From NCBI GenBank assembly GCA_963740055.1, contig CAVUCL010000005.1, positions 62,001-126,000 of the forward strand: DNA of 64,000 nucleotides. The letters run 5' to 3'. Position 1 is the stretch's first letter. Every line of letters begins with the position of its first letter. The notes beneath the pieces are model-generated. The model was not told where the DNA came from, ran no database searches, and worked only from the letters and a program-made list of their open reading frames with translations. Below are positions 34,538 through 42,348 of the stretch, in pieces. A program made the position numbers and the translations under genes. This DNA is from WHSW01 sp963740055 (GTDB lineage: Bacteria; Actinomycetota; Thermoleophilia; Solirubrobacterales; 70-9).

Positions 34538-35353
34538 TCAGCCGAGCGCCCGCCGGCGCCGCAGGACGCGCTCGCAGAGGCGCAGGGTCTCGGTCAGCTC
34601 GGCGATCCGGGCGGCGGAGAGCTCGCCCTCTAGTGCCTCGTTGGCGAGCTCGCCGGTGATCCGTCGCCGCTCGTCGAGCGCCGCCAGGTCCTCCTCCTGT
34701 CCCGCCGCCGCGAGCGCCTCGCGCTCCGCCAGCATCGCCTCGAGTCCGACCCGCAGCTGCAGCGCCGCCTCGCGCTCGCGGGCGACGTCGAGGTCGGCGC
34801 GCGCTCGCAGCAGCAGCAGCTCGCAGATGGGTATGCGCTCGCGCCCGCCGAGCACCGCGGCGACGCGCTCCTGCGGCCGCAGGCCCTCGAGCCGGCGCGC
34901 GCGGGTACCGAGCGGGACCTCGATCGCTTCGTCGAAGCGCCCGTCCGCGAGCTGCTCGCCGGTGCCGAAGCCGACCCGGGCGACCAGCGCCCGCTCGAGC
35001 GCGACGTCGGCGAGCGACGGGTCGAGGGTCGCGGCGCGCTGCGCGTGGACCGCCCGGTTGACGAACACCAGCGCCGCCTCGAGCTCCGCCTCGGCCGCGT
35101 CGGGGTCGCGACGCAGGTCCGCCAGCCACTCCGCCGCGGGCTCGCGCTCGGCGAATGGGTCCGACGCCCGGATCGCGGTCAGCTTCGTCAGCGGCACGGT
35201 CGGTGGCTCGGCGCCGGGGTCGGCGTCGGTCGGCTTCGGCCGCCGCAGCCGGCGCCGGGCGGGAGCGGGGGCGCCGGCGACGCGCACGACCAGCACCCGC
35301 TCGGGCTCGCGGCCGAGGTAGCGGCCGTCATCGAGCCCGACGGTTCCGGCCAA
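34538..35353 (-). CDS. Hypothetical protein, Ala/Arg/Glu-rich helical
   Basis: A 271-residue protein I cannot assign. The first 40 residues look like beta-strands, followed by a Pro/Arg-rich linker and a long helical C-terminal part with coiled-coil character (LRVGLEAMLAEREALAAAG). The only usual start is TTG at 35353, but similar codon use continues upstream for 14 codons (FPFVQLEL) to an in-frame stop with no ATG/GTG/TTG, so the N-terminus may be longer with a rare start or be damaged. It follows the peptidoglycan hydrolase gene by 42 bases. Confidence 0.55.
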   Translation of the reverse strand: MAGTVGLDDGRYLGREPERVLVVRVAGAPAPARRRLRRPKPTDADPGAEPPTVPLTKLTAIRASDPFAEREPAAEWLADLRRDPDAAEAELEAALVFVNRAVHAQRAATLDPSLADVALERALVARVGFGTGEQLADGRFDEAIEVPLGTRARRLEGLRPQERVAAVLGGRERIPICELLLLRARADLDVAREREAALQLRVGLEAMLAEREALAAAGQEEDLAALDERRRITGELANEALEGELSAARIAELTETLRLCERVLRRRRALG

Positions 35354-35395
35354 CTCCAGCTGGACGAAGGGAAAGCGCTCGGCGATGGCCGGAAG

Positions 35396-37918
35396 CTACT
35401 CGGCGCGGTGCGCGCCCGAGGCGCGGTGGCGGCCCGACTTCTCGCCGTGGCCGTGCTTCGAGGGGAGCGCGTACTTGGACGGCCCGGTCGGCACCGACGG
35501 GTTGTCGATCTCGCCGATGCGGTCGATCAGGCGCTCCCACTGGCGCGGCTTGAGGATCTCGGTGAACTGCTGCGAGACGTCGCCCGAGCCGGGCCCGGCG
35601 GCGGGGGTGAAGCCGACGTGCACGTGGTCGTCGTGGTCGCCCATCGCGAACGTGTTGTCGGCGCCGAAGTCCATCAGCGAGATGATCTGCGCCGGGCGCA
35701 TGTTGCCCTGCAGGGCCATGACGTCGGTGACCAGCGCCTCGGTGATCGAGCCCTCGCCCTGGTTGCCCAGCACCGGGATCCCGTTGATCTGGGGGATGTC
35801 GACGGCGTTGCCGGAGGAGTGGTGGCTGACGTTGCCCGACGAGGTGTAGATCGAGTGGCCGCACTTGAGCGAGCTGATCGTGAGCCGGAACCCGCGCTCG
35901 GCGAGATACTCGAGCAGCGCCAGGACGCGGCGGTCGACCTGGCCGGTGCGGATGTCCTCGCGGCCGCAGGCGTAGATCTCGATCCTCGGGTCGGCGAGCA
36001 CGCGCTTGATCAGCTGCGGCTTCGACATCAGCAGCACCTGGCCGGTGCTGGCGCCGTCGGCGAACGGGTTCTCGCCAGCGGCGCGGTAGATCGCGGTCGC
36101 CTCGAGCAGCTTCCAGCCGTCGAGGATCGGCTTCGGGTCGATCTTCGGCGCCCCGCGGCCGGCCGGGCGGATCTCGAAGTGGACCCGGGGGGCGACCTCG
36201 TCGGTCTTGCCGATCCGGCCGAGCACGGTCCCGGCGATCACCTCCGAGCCCTGCTTCAGCTCGCGCATCTCCATCGTCTTCGCGTCGAAGCGAAGCACGC
36301 CGGAGAAGTAGGACTTGAATGACTCATAGCCGGGGAAGCGCTTCGCCAGCAGACCGTCGAGCTGGCCGCTGAGGTCGGCGCGGTCGACGTTGCTCGGCCG
36401 CTCGGGGAAGGCGTAGAGGCGGTCGCGGGCGTCCTCTGTGTTCGCCGGGCCCGTGTCCGCCCGCGAGTCGCGGCCGCCGGCGGAGGCGTCGGAGTCGGTG
36501 CGGCTCGCGGCGCGCTCGGGCCGCTCGTCGTCGCCGGGCGAGACGAGCTTGAAGTCCTCGGCCGAGAGGCGCTTGCGCTTCTGCACCGGGTAGACCTTCG
36601 CGACCTCGCCGAGCTTCGCGTAGGTGAAGCGGTTGCCGTACGCGTCGCGGAGGACGATGTAGTGGCCGAGGCGCTTGCTCTTGCCGACGTCGGCGATCAC
36701 GCCGTCGTTGACCGCGACCACCGGCGCACCCTCGCGCGAGAAGATGTCGATCCCGCGGCGCGTCGGCGAGCTCGAGATCACCTCGGCGGCGTTGCCGTAG
36801 GCGCGCTTGCCGGGCTTCGAGCGCTTCAGCGCCTGGCGCTCGGAGATGTCGTCGGCGTAGCGCGCGTCGGCGGCGACCGGGAAGCGGGCACCCTCGGTGA
36901 GCCCGGTGAGCGAGCCGATCAGGTCGTCGGGGAGGCGGCCGTACTGGTTCGCGTACAGCAGCACCTCGTCGACGTACCAGTCGGCGTGGTTGTAGGCGAA
37001 GATCGCGGTCCGCAGGTCCTCCTGACCGCCGGACGCGCGCAGGTAGCGGGCCGCGGCGCAGATCGCGTCGACCGGGTTGTAGGGGTCCTTGCGGCCGTCG
37101 TTGTTGGCGTCGACGCCGTAGGCCTCCCAGGTCGCCGGCATGAACTGCATCCAGCCGAGGGCGCCGGCGGTCGAGACGTTGAGGTTGGTGCCGAACGCGG
37201 TCTCGATCCGGTTGATCGAGGCGAGCACCTGCCACGGGATCCCGTACTGGGTGCCGCAGGCCTGATAGATCGGGAGCAGGAACGGCGGGATCGTGAACTG
37301 GTCGATGATGAAGTTGGGGACGCCGATCGGCGCCGGACCGAAGTCGGCGATCGTGAGCCCGGGGTTGGCGTCGGTCGGGGCGCCGTCGTCGCGCCTCGTC
37401 GGCAGCTCCTCCATCGGCTCGCGGTTGCCATCGACCTCGTCGCGATCGCGGTCCCGACCGCCGTCGCCGCGGTCGCGGCCGCCACGGTCGGGCTTGCGGC
37501 CGTCGCCGCGGCCGCCCTGGCCACCGGGGCCGGTGGCGCCGCCCTCGGGCTTGACGACGACGTCGTCGTCGCCGCGGCCGGTGCCGTCGGGGTCGGGCCC
37601 ACTGGCCGGGGGCTCGCTCGGCTCGGCGGGCTCGGCGGGCTCGGAGGGGACGCCCGCGCTGCCGGCCTCCTCGGTGTCGAGCGGGTCGGCGCAGTCGGGG
37701 TCGTCGAGGTCGGTGACGCCGTCCTCGTCGTCGTCGAGCTTGTTCGAGCACTGCGGCGGGGCCGCGACCTCGTCGAGCTGCTCGCCGTCGGGGAGCTGGA
37801 TCTCGACCCCGTCCTCGCCGACGCCGACGAGCTCGTCGCCGGCGGCCGAGACCGAGCCCGCGACCAGGGAGGCGGCGAGTACGGCAAGACCAACGATTAG
37901 TAGAAGCTTCCGTCTCAT
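35396..37918 (-). CDS. Three-domain secreted peptidoglycan hydrolase (SLT + M23-like + M15-like)
   Basis: An 840-residue exported protein: signal peptide (1-26), an acidic Ca-binding-like stretch (DDDEDGVTDLDDPD), a Pro/Gly/Arg-rich linker (85-200), then three cell-wall modules. Residues 215-330 are a MltB-like lytic transglycosylase with catalytic Glu239 (NRIETAFG). Residues 385-600 are an M23/LytM-like fold that lacks the first zinc His (RRGIDIF instead of HxGxD) and is split by a 100-residue insertion before RVHFEIRP. Residues 630-775 carry the M15 signature SxHxxGxAxD (698-707) and H-V-H (765-767). It likely remodels the wall during growth or division. Confidence 0.85.
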   Translation of the reverse strand: MRRKLLLIVGLAVLAASLVAGSVSAAGDELVGVGEDGVEIQLPDGEQLDEVAAPPQCSNKLDDDEDGVTDLDDPDCADPLDTEEAGSAGVPSEPAEPAEPSEPPASGPDPDGTGRGDDDVVVKPEGGATGPGGQGGRGDGRKPDRGGRDRGDGGRDRDRDEVDGNREPMEELPTRRDDGAPTDANPGLTIADFGPAPIGVPNFIIDQFTIPPFLLPIYQACGTQYGIPWQVLASINRIETAFGTNLNVSTAGALGWMQFMPATWEAYGVDANNDGRKDPYNPVDAICAAARYLRASGGQEDLRTAIFAYNHADWYVDEVLLYANQYGRLPDDLIGSLTGLTEGARFPVAADARYADDISERQALKRSKPGKRAYGNAAEVISSSPTRRGIDIFSREGAPVVAVNDGVIADVGKSKRLGHYIVLRDAYGNRFTYAKLGEVAKVYPVQKRKRLSAEDFKLVSPGDDERPERAASRTDSDASAGGRDSRADTGPANTEDARDRLYAFPERPSNVDRADLSGQLDGLLAKRFPGYESFKSYFSGVLRFDAKTMEMRELKQGSEVIAGTVLGRIGKTDEVAPRVHFEIRPAGRGAPKIDPKPILDGWKLLEATAIYRAAGENPFADGASTGQVLLMSKPQLIKRVLADPRIEIYACGREDIRTGQVDRRVLALLEYLAERGFRLTISSLKCGHSIYTSSGNVSHHSSGNAVDIPQINGIPVLGNQGEGSITEALVTDVMALQGNMRPAQIISLMDFGADNTFAMGDHDDHVHVGFTPAAGPGSGDVSQQFTEILKPRQWERLIDRIGEIDNPSVPTGPSKYALPSKHGHGEKSGRHRASGAHRAE

Positions 37919-38167
37919 CTGCGGGTGTCCGGGACCAGCTTGCCGGCAGGCGTCAGTCCCTGCCCGCGCCGTCGGTCAAGCTCCTCCTCCGAGCCTTGCC
38001 AAAACCTACTTGTTCGATAAGTCGTTTGCAATCTGCTGCAGTGCCCGCCAACCGTACCTGAGCGCAGGTGGTCGCAGGCGTCGATTCGCCGTGCTGGACC
38101 TCAGGCGTTGTTTCGGCAACACGCAGGCGCGCCTTGAGTATCGGCAGTCGCTAGGGTGCCCGCTGCG

Positions 38168-38536
38168 ATGGATGCTTCGGAGAGCGAGGACCGCAGCGGG
38201 ATCCGCGCCCGGGGCGAGGAGGCGGTCGGCGAGCTCGCCCAGGCGCTGCTCGAGAACCCGCTCTTCAGCGGCGCCCTCGGGCACGCGCTCGGCGCCGGCG
38301 AGCGCGCCGCGTCGGCGCAGCGCTCGGCGATGGGGGCGCTCAACGTCGCCTCGGGATCGGACGTCGAGCGCCTCGAGCAGCGGCTGCGTTCGCTCTCCGG
38401 TCGCCTCGAGGCGATCGAGGACCGGATCGACGATCTCGCCGACGCGATCGCGGCCCTGAGCCGCGGCCTCGACGCCCGCGCGACCGCCGGTGTCGGCGAT
38501 CAGAGCGCGGTCGCGGCGCCCGACGAGAGCGCCTGA
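38168..38536 (+). CDS. Coiled-coil hypothetical protein
   Basis: A 122-residue soluble protein. The N-terminal half is helical (GEEAVGELAQALLENPLFSGALGHAL), and residues 65-105 form a coiled coil (VERLEQRLRSLSGRLEAIEDRIDDLADAIAAL). It resembles phasin-like or scaffold proteins but has no diagnostic motif. TAGGGT (38153-38158) ends 9 bases before the ATG, favouring 38168 over the GTG at 38156. Its last 37 bases overlap the convergent nucleoside phosphorylase gene. Confidence 0.65.
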   Translation: MDASESEDRSGIRARGEEAVGELAQALLENPLFSGALGHALGAGERAASAQRSAMGALNVASGSDVERLEQRLRSLSGRLEAIEDRIDDLADAIAALSRGLDARATAGVGDQSAVAAPDESA

Positions 38537-39213
38537 GCGCCCGCCAGCGCGGCGGCCGCGACCTCGCCCAGCTCGAGCAGCCGCCGCTCGGTCGCCGCCG
38601 GGTCCACGTCCCCGGTCGCCGAGCGGGCGATCGCGAGCACCGCGGCGACCCGGATCCCCGCCGCCGCGCCCGCCGCAATCGCCGCCGCCGTCTCCAGGTC
38701 GAGCACGGATGCGCCCTCCCGGCGCCAGCGCTCGCGGTTCGCCGCCGCCGCCGGATCGTGGACGAGGTCGGCGCTGACCACGGTCGCGGGCGTCGCGAGC
38801 CCGCCGGCGGCGCGCTCGAGGGCCTCGGTCAGCGCCGGGTCGGGTGCCGGATCGCTCGCCGCCAGCGAAGTTGCGGCGCCGTCGCGGGCGAGCACGCTCC
38901 CGACCAGCGCGCCCGCGCCCGGCCGGCGCCGGTCGAGTGCGATCGCGGTCCCGACCCGGATCGCGCGCCTGGCGCCGTGCGCGGCGAGCTCGGTGAGCAC
39001 GGCGGCGGCGCTCGGCCCGCCGATCCCGCTCGCCTGGATCGTGAGCTCGTGGCCGTCGGGCGTCGTCCCCGAGTAGCCCCAGAGTCCGAATGAGTGGTTG
39101 GCCATCAGCGGCTTCGCCAGCAACCGCTGGGCGAGCGCGAGCGCGACCGCGGGGTCGCTCGGCACGAGCACGTCGGCGGCGATCGGCGCGGTCGGTCGCA
39201 GGTGGTCGCTCAC
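38500..39213 (-). CDS. Nucleoside phosphorylase family protein (PNP/UDP)
   Basis: A 237-residue protein of the PNP/uridine phosphorylase family: HLRPTAPIAADVLVPSDPAVAL at the start matches the DeoD/Udp phosphate-loop region, GIGGPSAAAVLTELAAHGARRAIRVGTAIAL follows, and VLDLETAAAIAAGAAAGIRVAAVLAIA is the nucleoside-binding Glu region. It would split a nucleoside with phosphate. GTG at 39213 is 9 bases after CATAAT, a near-consensus -10. Longer starts would place the promoter inside the gene. Confidence 0.78.
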   Translation of the reverse strand: MSDHLRPTAPIAADVLVPSDPAVALALAQRLLAKPLMANHSFGLWGYSGTTPDGHELTIQASGIGGPSAAAVLTELAAHGARRAIRVGTAIALDRRRPGAGALVGSVLARDGAATSLAASDPAPDPALTEALERAAGGLATPATVVSADLVHDPAAAANRERWRREGASVLDLETAAAIAAGAAAGIRVAAVLAIARSATGDVDPAATERRLLELGEVAAAALAGAQALSSGAATAL

Positions 39214-39242
39214 GGGCAGCGGATTATGCTCTGCGGGCGATG
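39211..39242. promoter_or_regulatory. Overlapping -10 elements of a divergent leaderless pair
   Basis: CATAAT on the minus strand (39228-39223) and TATGCT on the plus strand (39225-39230) overlap by four bases. Each ends 9 bases before its start codon (GTG 39213 and ATG 39240). The two genes must compete for RNA polymerase at one spot. Confidence 0.5.
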
Positions 39243-39614
39243 AGCGAGCCACCCCCGAAGCCGCCCGCGGGCTCGGAGCCCGGCGTCGCCGACGCGCTGC
39301 GCGCGGCGGTCGAACGCACGATGCGCGCCACCGCCGGCTCCGCCGCGAGCACCCGCGAGCGCGCCGGGGAGCTCGTCGACGAGGTCGCCCGCCGCGGTCG
39401 CGACGCCCGCGACGAGCTCAGTCGCCGCGGCCAGGAGGCGGGCGCCGAGCTCGCCCGCCGCGGCCAGGAGGCCACCGGGGAGGTCGGCAAGCGCCTCGAG
39501 CTGCTCGAACGGCGGCTCGCCGAGCTCGAGGGGCGGCTCGGATCACAGGATCGGGGTGGGGCGGACGCCGGCGAGCCCTCCGGCGCCCAGCCTAACTCTA
39601 AAGCTGAGGGTTAG
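39240..39614 (+). CDS. Protein with five tandem 11-residue amphipathic helix repeats
   Basis: A 124-residue protein of unknown function. Residues 38-92 consist of five 11-residue units starting at T38, V49, L60, L71 and V82; the central ones read VARRGRDARDE, LSRRGQEAGAE and LARRGQEATGE. An 11-residue period gives a helix with one charged and one apolar face, as in apolipoprotein- or LEA-like lipid-associated proteins. The tail is polar and disordered. The start is leaderless-like (TATGCT-N9-ATG). Confidence 0.7.
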   Translation: MSEPPPKPPAGSEPGVADALRAAVERTMRATAGSAASTRERAGELVDEVARRGRDARDELSRRGQEAGAELARRGQEATGEVGKRLELLERRLAELEGRLGSQDRGGADAGEPSGAQPNSKAEG

Positions 39615-39616
39615 AT

Positions 39617-40639
39617 ATGGCAGCGGCGCGGCGGGTTGCGATCACCGGGGTCGCGAGCCATTGGGGGGCGGAGCTCGCGCGCCGGCTCGAGCGCGACCCG
39701 GCGATCGAGTACGTCGCCGGGATCGACACCCGCCTGCCCGACGGGGACCTCGGGCGCACCGACTTCATCGAGGCCGACGTCCGCAGCGCGGTGCTCTCGC
39801 GGCTGCTGCCGGCGACCGAGGTCGACACCGTCGTCCACTGCGGCGTCCTCTGGTACCCGGAGCCCGGGCGCCCGGCGCGGGCCCTGCACGAGATCAACGT
39901 GATCGGGACCCTGCAGCTGCTCGCCGCCTGCGAGCGGACCGAGAGCCTGCGCAGCGTGATCGTCCGCGGCTCGGCGGCGATCTACGGCTGCGACCCGGCG
40001 GCGCCGTACTTCTTCAGCGAGCAGGGCGCCCGCCCGGCCCAGCTGCGGACGCGCTTTCAGCGCGACATCTTCGAGCTCGAGGAGTACTTCGCCAACTTCG
40101 CCCGCCGCCACCCCGACCTGGTCTGCTGCATGCTGCGCTACCAGCCCGAGATCGGCGCCGGCCTCGACAGCCCGCTGGTCCGCTACCTGACCCTGCCCGC
40201 GGTCCCGGTCCAGCTCGGCTTCGACCCGCGGCTGCAGCTCCTGCACGCCGACGATGCCACCGGGGCGATCGAGGCCGCGGTCCGGAGCCCGGCGCGCGGC
40301 GCGGTCAACGTCGGGCCGAGCGGGTCGATCTCGCTCAGCCGCGCGCTGCGCCTGCTCGGTCGCCCGGCGCTCCCGGTCCCGCACCCGCTCTTCGGCCCGG
40401 CGATGGAGCGGCTCAACCGCCGCCTCGGCGCCGGCGGCCTGCTCGGCGACGGGGTGCGGATGCTGCGCTACGGGCGCGGGGTCGACAACCGCCGCCTGCG
40501 CGAGGAGGTCGGCTACGAGCCGCGCTACGACGCGGCCGGCGCGGTCGCCGACCTTGCGGCGAAGATCGCCGGGCGCCGGCTCGCGCCCCGGATCGACCTC
40601 GGCGCGATCGCCGGGCGGGTCAGCGGGCAGCGCCCGTGA
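39617..40639 (+). CDS. NAD-dependent epimerase/dehydratase-like protein
   Basis: A 340-residue extended-SDR protein. The N-terminal Rossmann motif is changed (ITGVASHWG), and RGSAAIYGCDP marks the usual Ser/Thr strand. The expected catalytic Y-x3-K is missing: the aligned stretch reads TRFQRDIFELEEY. It may thus bind NAD(P) and a ligand without classical chemistry. GAGGG precedes the ATG by 6 bases. It overlaps the acyltransferase gene; this epimerase/acyltransferase pair resembles one seen in mycobacteria (Rv0501-Rv0502). Confidence 0.82.
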   Translation: MAAARRVAITGVASHWGAELARRLERDPAIEYVAGIDTRLPDGDLGRTDFIEADVRSAVLSRLLPATEVDTVVHCGVLWYPEPGRPARALHEINVIGTLQLLAACERTESLRSVIVRGSAAIYGCDPAAPYFFSEQGARPAQLRTRFQRDIFELEEYFANFARRHPDLVCCMLRYQPEIGAGLDSPLVRYLTLPAVPVQLGFDPRLQLLHADDATGAIEAAVRSPARGAVNVGPSGSISLSRALRLLGRPALPVPHPLFGPAMERLNRRLGAGGLLGDGVRMLRYGRGVDNRRLREEVGYEPRYDAAGAVADLAAKIAGRRLAPRIDLGAIAGRVSGQRP

Positions 40640-41589
40640 GCGCGAGCGAGCCGAGGCTCGGCCCGGAGGTGGTCGCCGACTTTTTGCGCGACGTGCGCCA
40701 CGGGGTCGAGTCGGGCCTCGACCCGCTGCTCGCGACCAGGGCGGCGTCCGCGAGCCTGCCGCGGCGCTTCGCCGAGGCGCTGGAGGTGATCGTCTCGCGG
40801 CTGGAGGGCGACTACCACGAGGACGAGTGGGGCTTCGACGAGCAGTACGCCGAGGCGGTCTTCCCGCTGTTCGAGTTCCTGTATGAGGTCTGGTGGAGGG
40901 TCGAGGCCGAGGGCGCCGAGCTGGTCCCGGCGCACGGGCGGGCGCTGCTGGTCGCCAACCACGCCGGGTCGCTGTTCCCGTTCGACGCGACGATGATGAC
41001 CACGGCGCTGATGAAGCAGCACCCGCTGCCGCGCTGGCCGCGGTTCATGGTCCTCGACTGGGCCTTCGCGCTGCCATTCGTCTCCAGCTTCATCCGCCGC
41101 TGCGGCGGGATCCCGGCGGCGCCCGAGAACGCGGCGCGGCTGCTCGAGTCCGACGAGCTCGTGATGGTCTTCCCCGAGGGGGTCAAGGGGACCGGGAAGC
41201 CGTTCGCGGAGCGCTACCGGCTGCAGCGCTTCGGTCGCGGCGGCTTCGTCGAGATCGCCCTGCGCACCGGTGCGCCGATCGTCCCGGTCGCGGTCGTCGG
41301 CTCGGAGGAGATCTATCCGAAGATCGCCGACAGCCCGGCGCTGGCGCGGGCGGTCGGGGCGCCGTTCGTGCCGATCACGCCGACCTTCCCCTGGCTCGGG
41401 CCGCTCGGCCTCGTGCCGCTGCCGTCGCGCTGGCGGATCGAGTTCTGCGAGCCGATCGACGTCTCCGGCCACGGGCCCGAGGCCGCCGAGGACCGCCGCG
41501 TGGTCTTCGACCTCTCAGAGCGGGTGCGCGAGCGGATCCAGGACAAGGTCTACGAGAACCTGGTCAAGCGTCGCTCGGCCTTCCTGTAG
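40636..41589 (+). CDS. Lysophospholipid acyltransferase family protein (PlsC-like)
   Basis: A 317-residue protein. Residues from about 90 form the glycerolipid acyltransferase domain with catalytic NHAGSLFPFD (His and Asp; spacing longer than the usual HX4D), VFPEGVKG (the substrate-binding FPEG block) and IVPVAVVGSEE. The N-terminal 80 residues are a helical extension. It probably acylates a glycerol- or sugar-lipid at the membrane. GTG at 40636 overlaps the epimerase stop (GTGA). Confidence 0.88.
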   Translation: MSASEPRLGPEVVADFLRDVRHGVESGLDPLLATRAASASLPRRFAEALEVIVSRLEGDYHEDEWGFDEQYAEAVFPLFEFLYEVWWRVEAEGAELVPAHGRALLVANHAGSLFPFDATMMTTALMKQHPLPRWPRFMVLDWAFALPFVSSFIRRCGGIPAAPENAARLLESDELVMVFPEGVKGTGKPFAERYRLQRFGRGGFVEIALRTGAPIVPVAVVGSEEIYPKIADSPALARAVGAPFVPITPTFPWLGPLGLVPLPSRWRIEFCEPIDVSGHGPEAAEDRRVVFDLSERVRERIQDKVYENLVKRRSAFL

Positions 41590-41622
41590 TGGTCGGCTAG
41601 CGCCGATCGTCACCAGCCGGGA

Positions 41623-41637
41623 TAGGATCGTCCGGTG
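41623..41637 (+). promoter_or_regulatory. -10 element and leaderless start, SCP2-like gene
   Basis: TAGGAT (41623-41628), then 6 bases, then GTG at 41635, without Shine-Dalgarno. Confidence 0.5.
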
Positions 41638-42090
41638 CAGGCGACGGCGACGGTCGAGCGCGTAGGCGGCGAAGCGGCGACGGCGTCGCGGTTTCGCGAG
41701 GCGCTCGCGCTCGCGCTCGCTGCCGTCGACGCGGACGAGCGCAGCGGCCCGCTGATCGGCGCGACCGGGCTGCGGATCCGGTTCGCGTTTCCCGACTGCG
41801 CCTGGGGCCTCGACCTCGCCGCGGCGGTCGAGGGGCGCAACCTGAGCTGGTCGTTCGAGCCCCGTGCCGGCTGGCAGCCGAAGCTCGTGCTCGAGATGGA
41901 CTGGGAGGTCGCCAACCGTTTCCTCCAGGGCCGCGAGAGCGTCGCGATCGCGATCGCCCGGCGCCGGGTCCGCGTCCGCGGCGACAGCGCGACCGCCCTC
42001 CGCTACCTGCCCGCGATCCGGCTCATCTGCGCGCCCTACCGGTTCGTGATCGAGTCCGACTTTCCCGATCTGGTCGCTGAGAGCGACTAA
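41635..42090 (+). CDS. SCP2-like hypothetical protein
   Basis: A 151-residue protein. The strand/helix order (GLRIRFAFPDCAWGLDL, LSWSFEP, KLVLEMDWEVANRFLQGRESVAIAIARRRVRVRGDSATALRYLPAIRLICAPY) resembles a sterol-carrier-protein-2 domain, where LEMDWEVANRFLQG corresponds to the D-x-x-x-x-x-x-x-x-G lipid-tunnel helix. It would carry a lipid. Assignment is by pattern only. It stands between the acyltransferase and the structured RNA candidate. Confidence 0.6.
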   Translation: MQATATVERVGGEAATASRFREALALALAAVDADERSGPLIGATGLRIRFAFPDCAWGLDLAAAVEGRNLSWSFEPRAGWQPKLVLEMDWEVANRFLQGRESVAIAIARRRVRVRGDSATALRYLPAIRLICAPYRFVIESDFPDLVAESD

Positions 42091-42105
42091 ACGCCCCGCG
42101 GCCGG

Positions 42106-42134
42106 TTGACGCCGCCGCCCGGTCGGCGTAGTCT
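42106..42134 (+). promoter_or_regulatory. Sigma-70-type promoter ahead of the structured RNA
   Basis: TTGACG (42106-42111) and TAGTCT (42129-42134) with exactly 17 bp between: one of the best -35/-10 pairs in the window. The nearest start codon lies more than 200 bases further on. Confidence 0.65.
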
Positions 42135-42305
42135 CGAACGACCAAGAAGGCAACAGGCCAGTAGTGGCCGGCGCCGCGCGCCCGCCCCCGGCGACTGGGG
42201 TGCCGAGCGGCGCGACCGCGAGGCGCCTCGCGCGCCGCAGGCCGACGAAGCGGGCCGTGTAGCCCGCACCGGCAGCGGGGCCCACCGGCCCCGTTGCCTC
42301 GTTCG
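42135..42305 (+). ncRNA. Candidate structured RNA (multi-hairpin, closed by a long terminal stem)
   Basis: The ends pair: CGAACG (42135-42140) with CGTTCG (42300-42305), and AGGCAAC (42148-42154) with GTTGCCT (42293-42299). Inside are perfect arms GGCCA/TGGCC (42156, 42165), GCGCCGC/GCGGCGC (42171, 42207), a 16-bp palindrome at 42217-42232, GCGGGC/GCCCGC (42250, 42262) and GGGGCC/GGCCCC (42277, 42287). A strong promoter lies directly upstream. There is no coding frame and no match to tmRNA, RNase P, SRP or a riboswitch I know. It may be an independent RNA or a leader of the MerR-cyclase gene, although that gene appears to have its own -10. Confidence 0.5.
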
Positions 42306-42332
42306 GTCACACTTCGCGGAGCCGGTGCGATC

Positions 42333-42348
42333 TAGGATCGGCCCCTTG
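42333..42348 (+). promoter_or_regulatory. -10 element and near-leaderless TTG start, MerR-cyclase gene
   Basis: TAGGAT (42333-42338) is followed by 7 bases and TTG at 42346, where the MerR domain begins. Confidence 0.5.

Noticed and set aside
37919..38167. Possible c-di-AMP (ydaO-type) riboswitch ahead of the peptidoglycan hydrolase, given disA in the same window
   Set aside because: The conserved CCGGCAGCTAACC-like end and the GGGG-TGAA element are absent on the minus strand; only small dyads (GGCAGG/CCTGCC, ACCTG/CAGGT) are present.
42106..42345. N-terminal extension of the MerR-cyclase starting at 42106
   Set aside because: It would translate the promoter and the structured RNA; the sequence is Arg/Pro-rich without similarity, and a -10 plus TTG fits exactly at the domain start.
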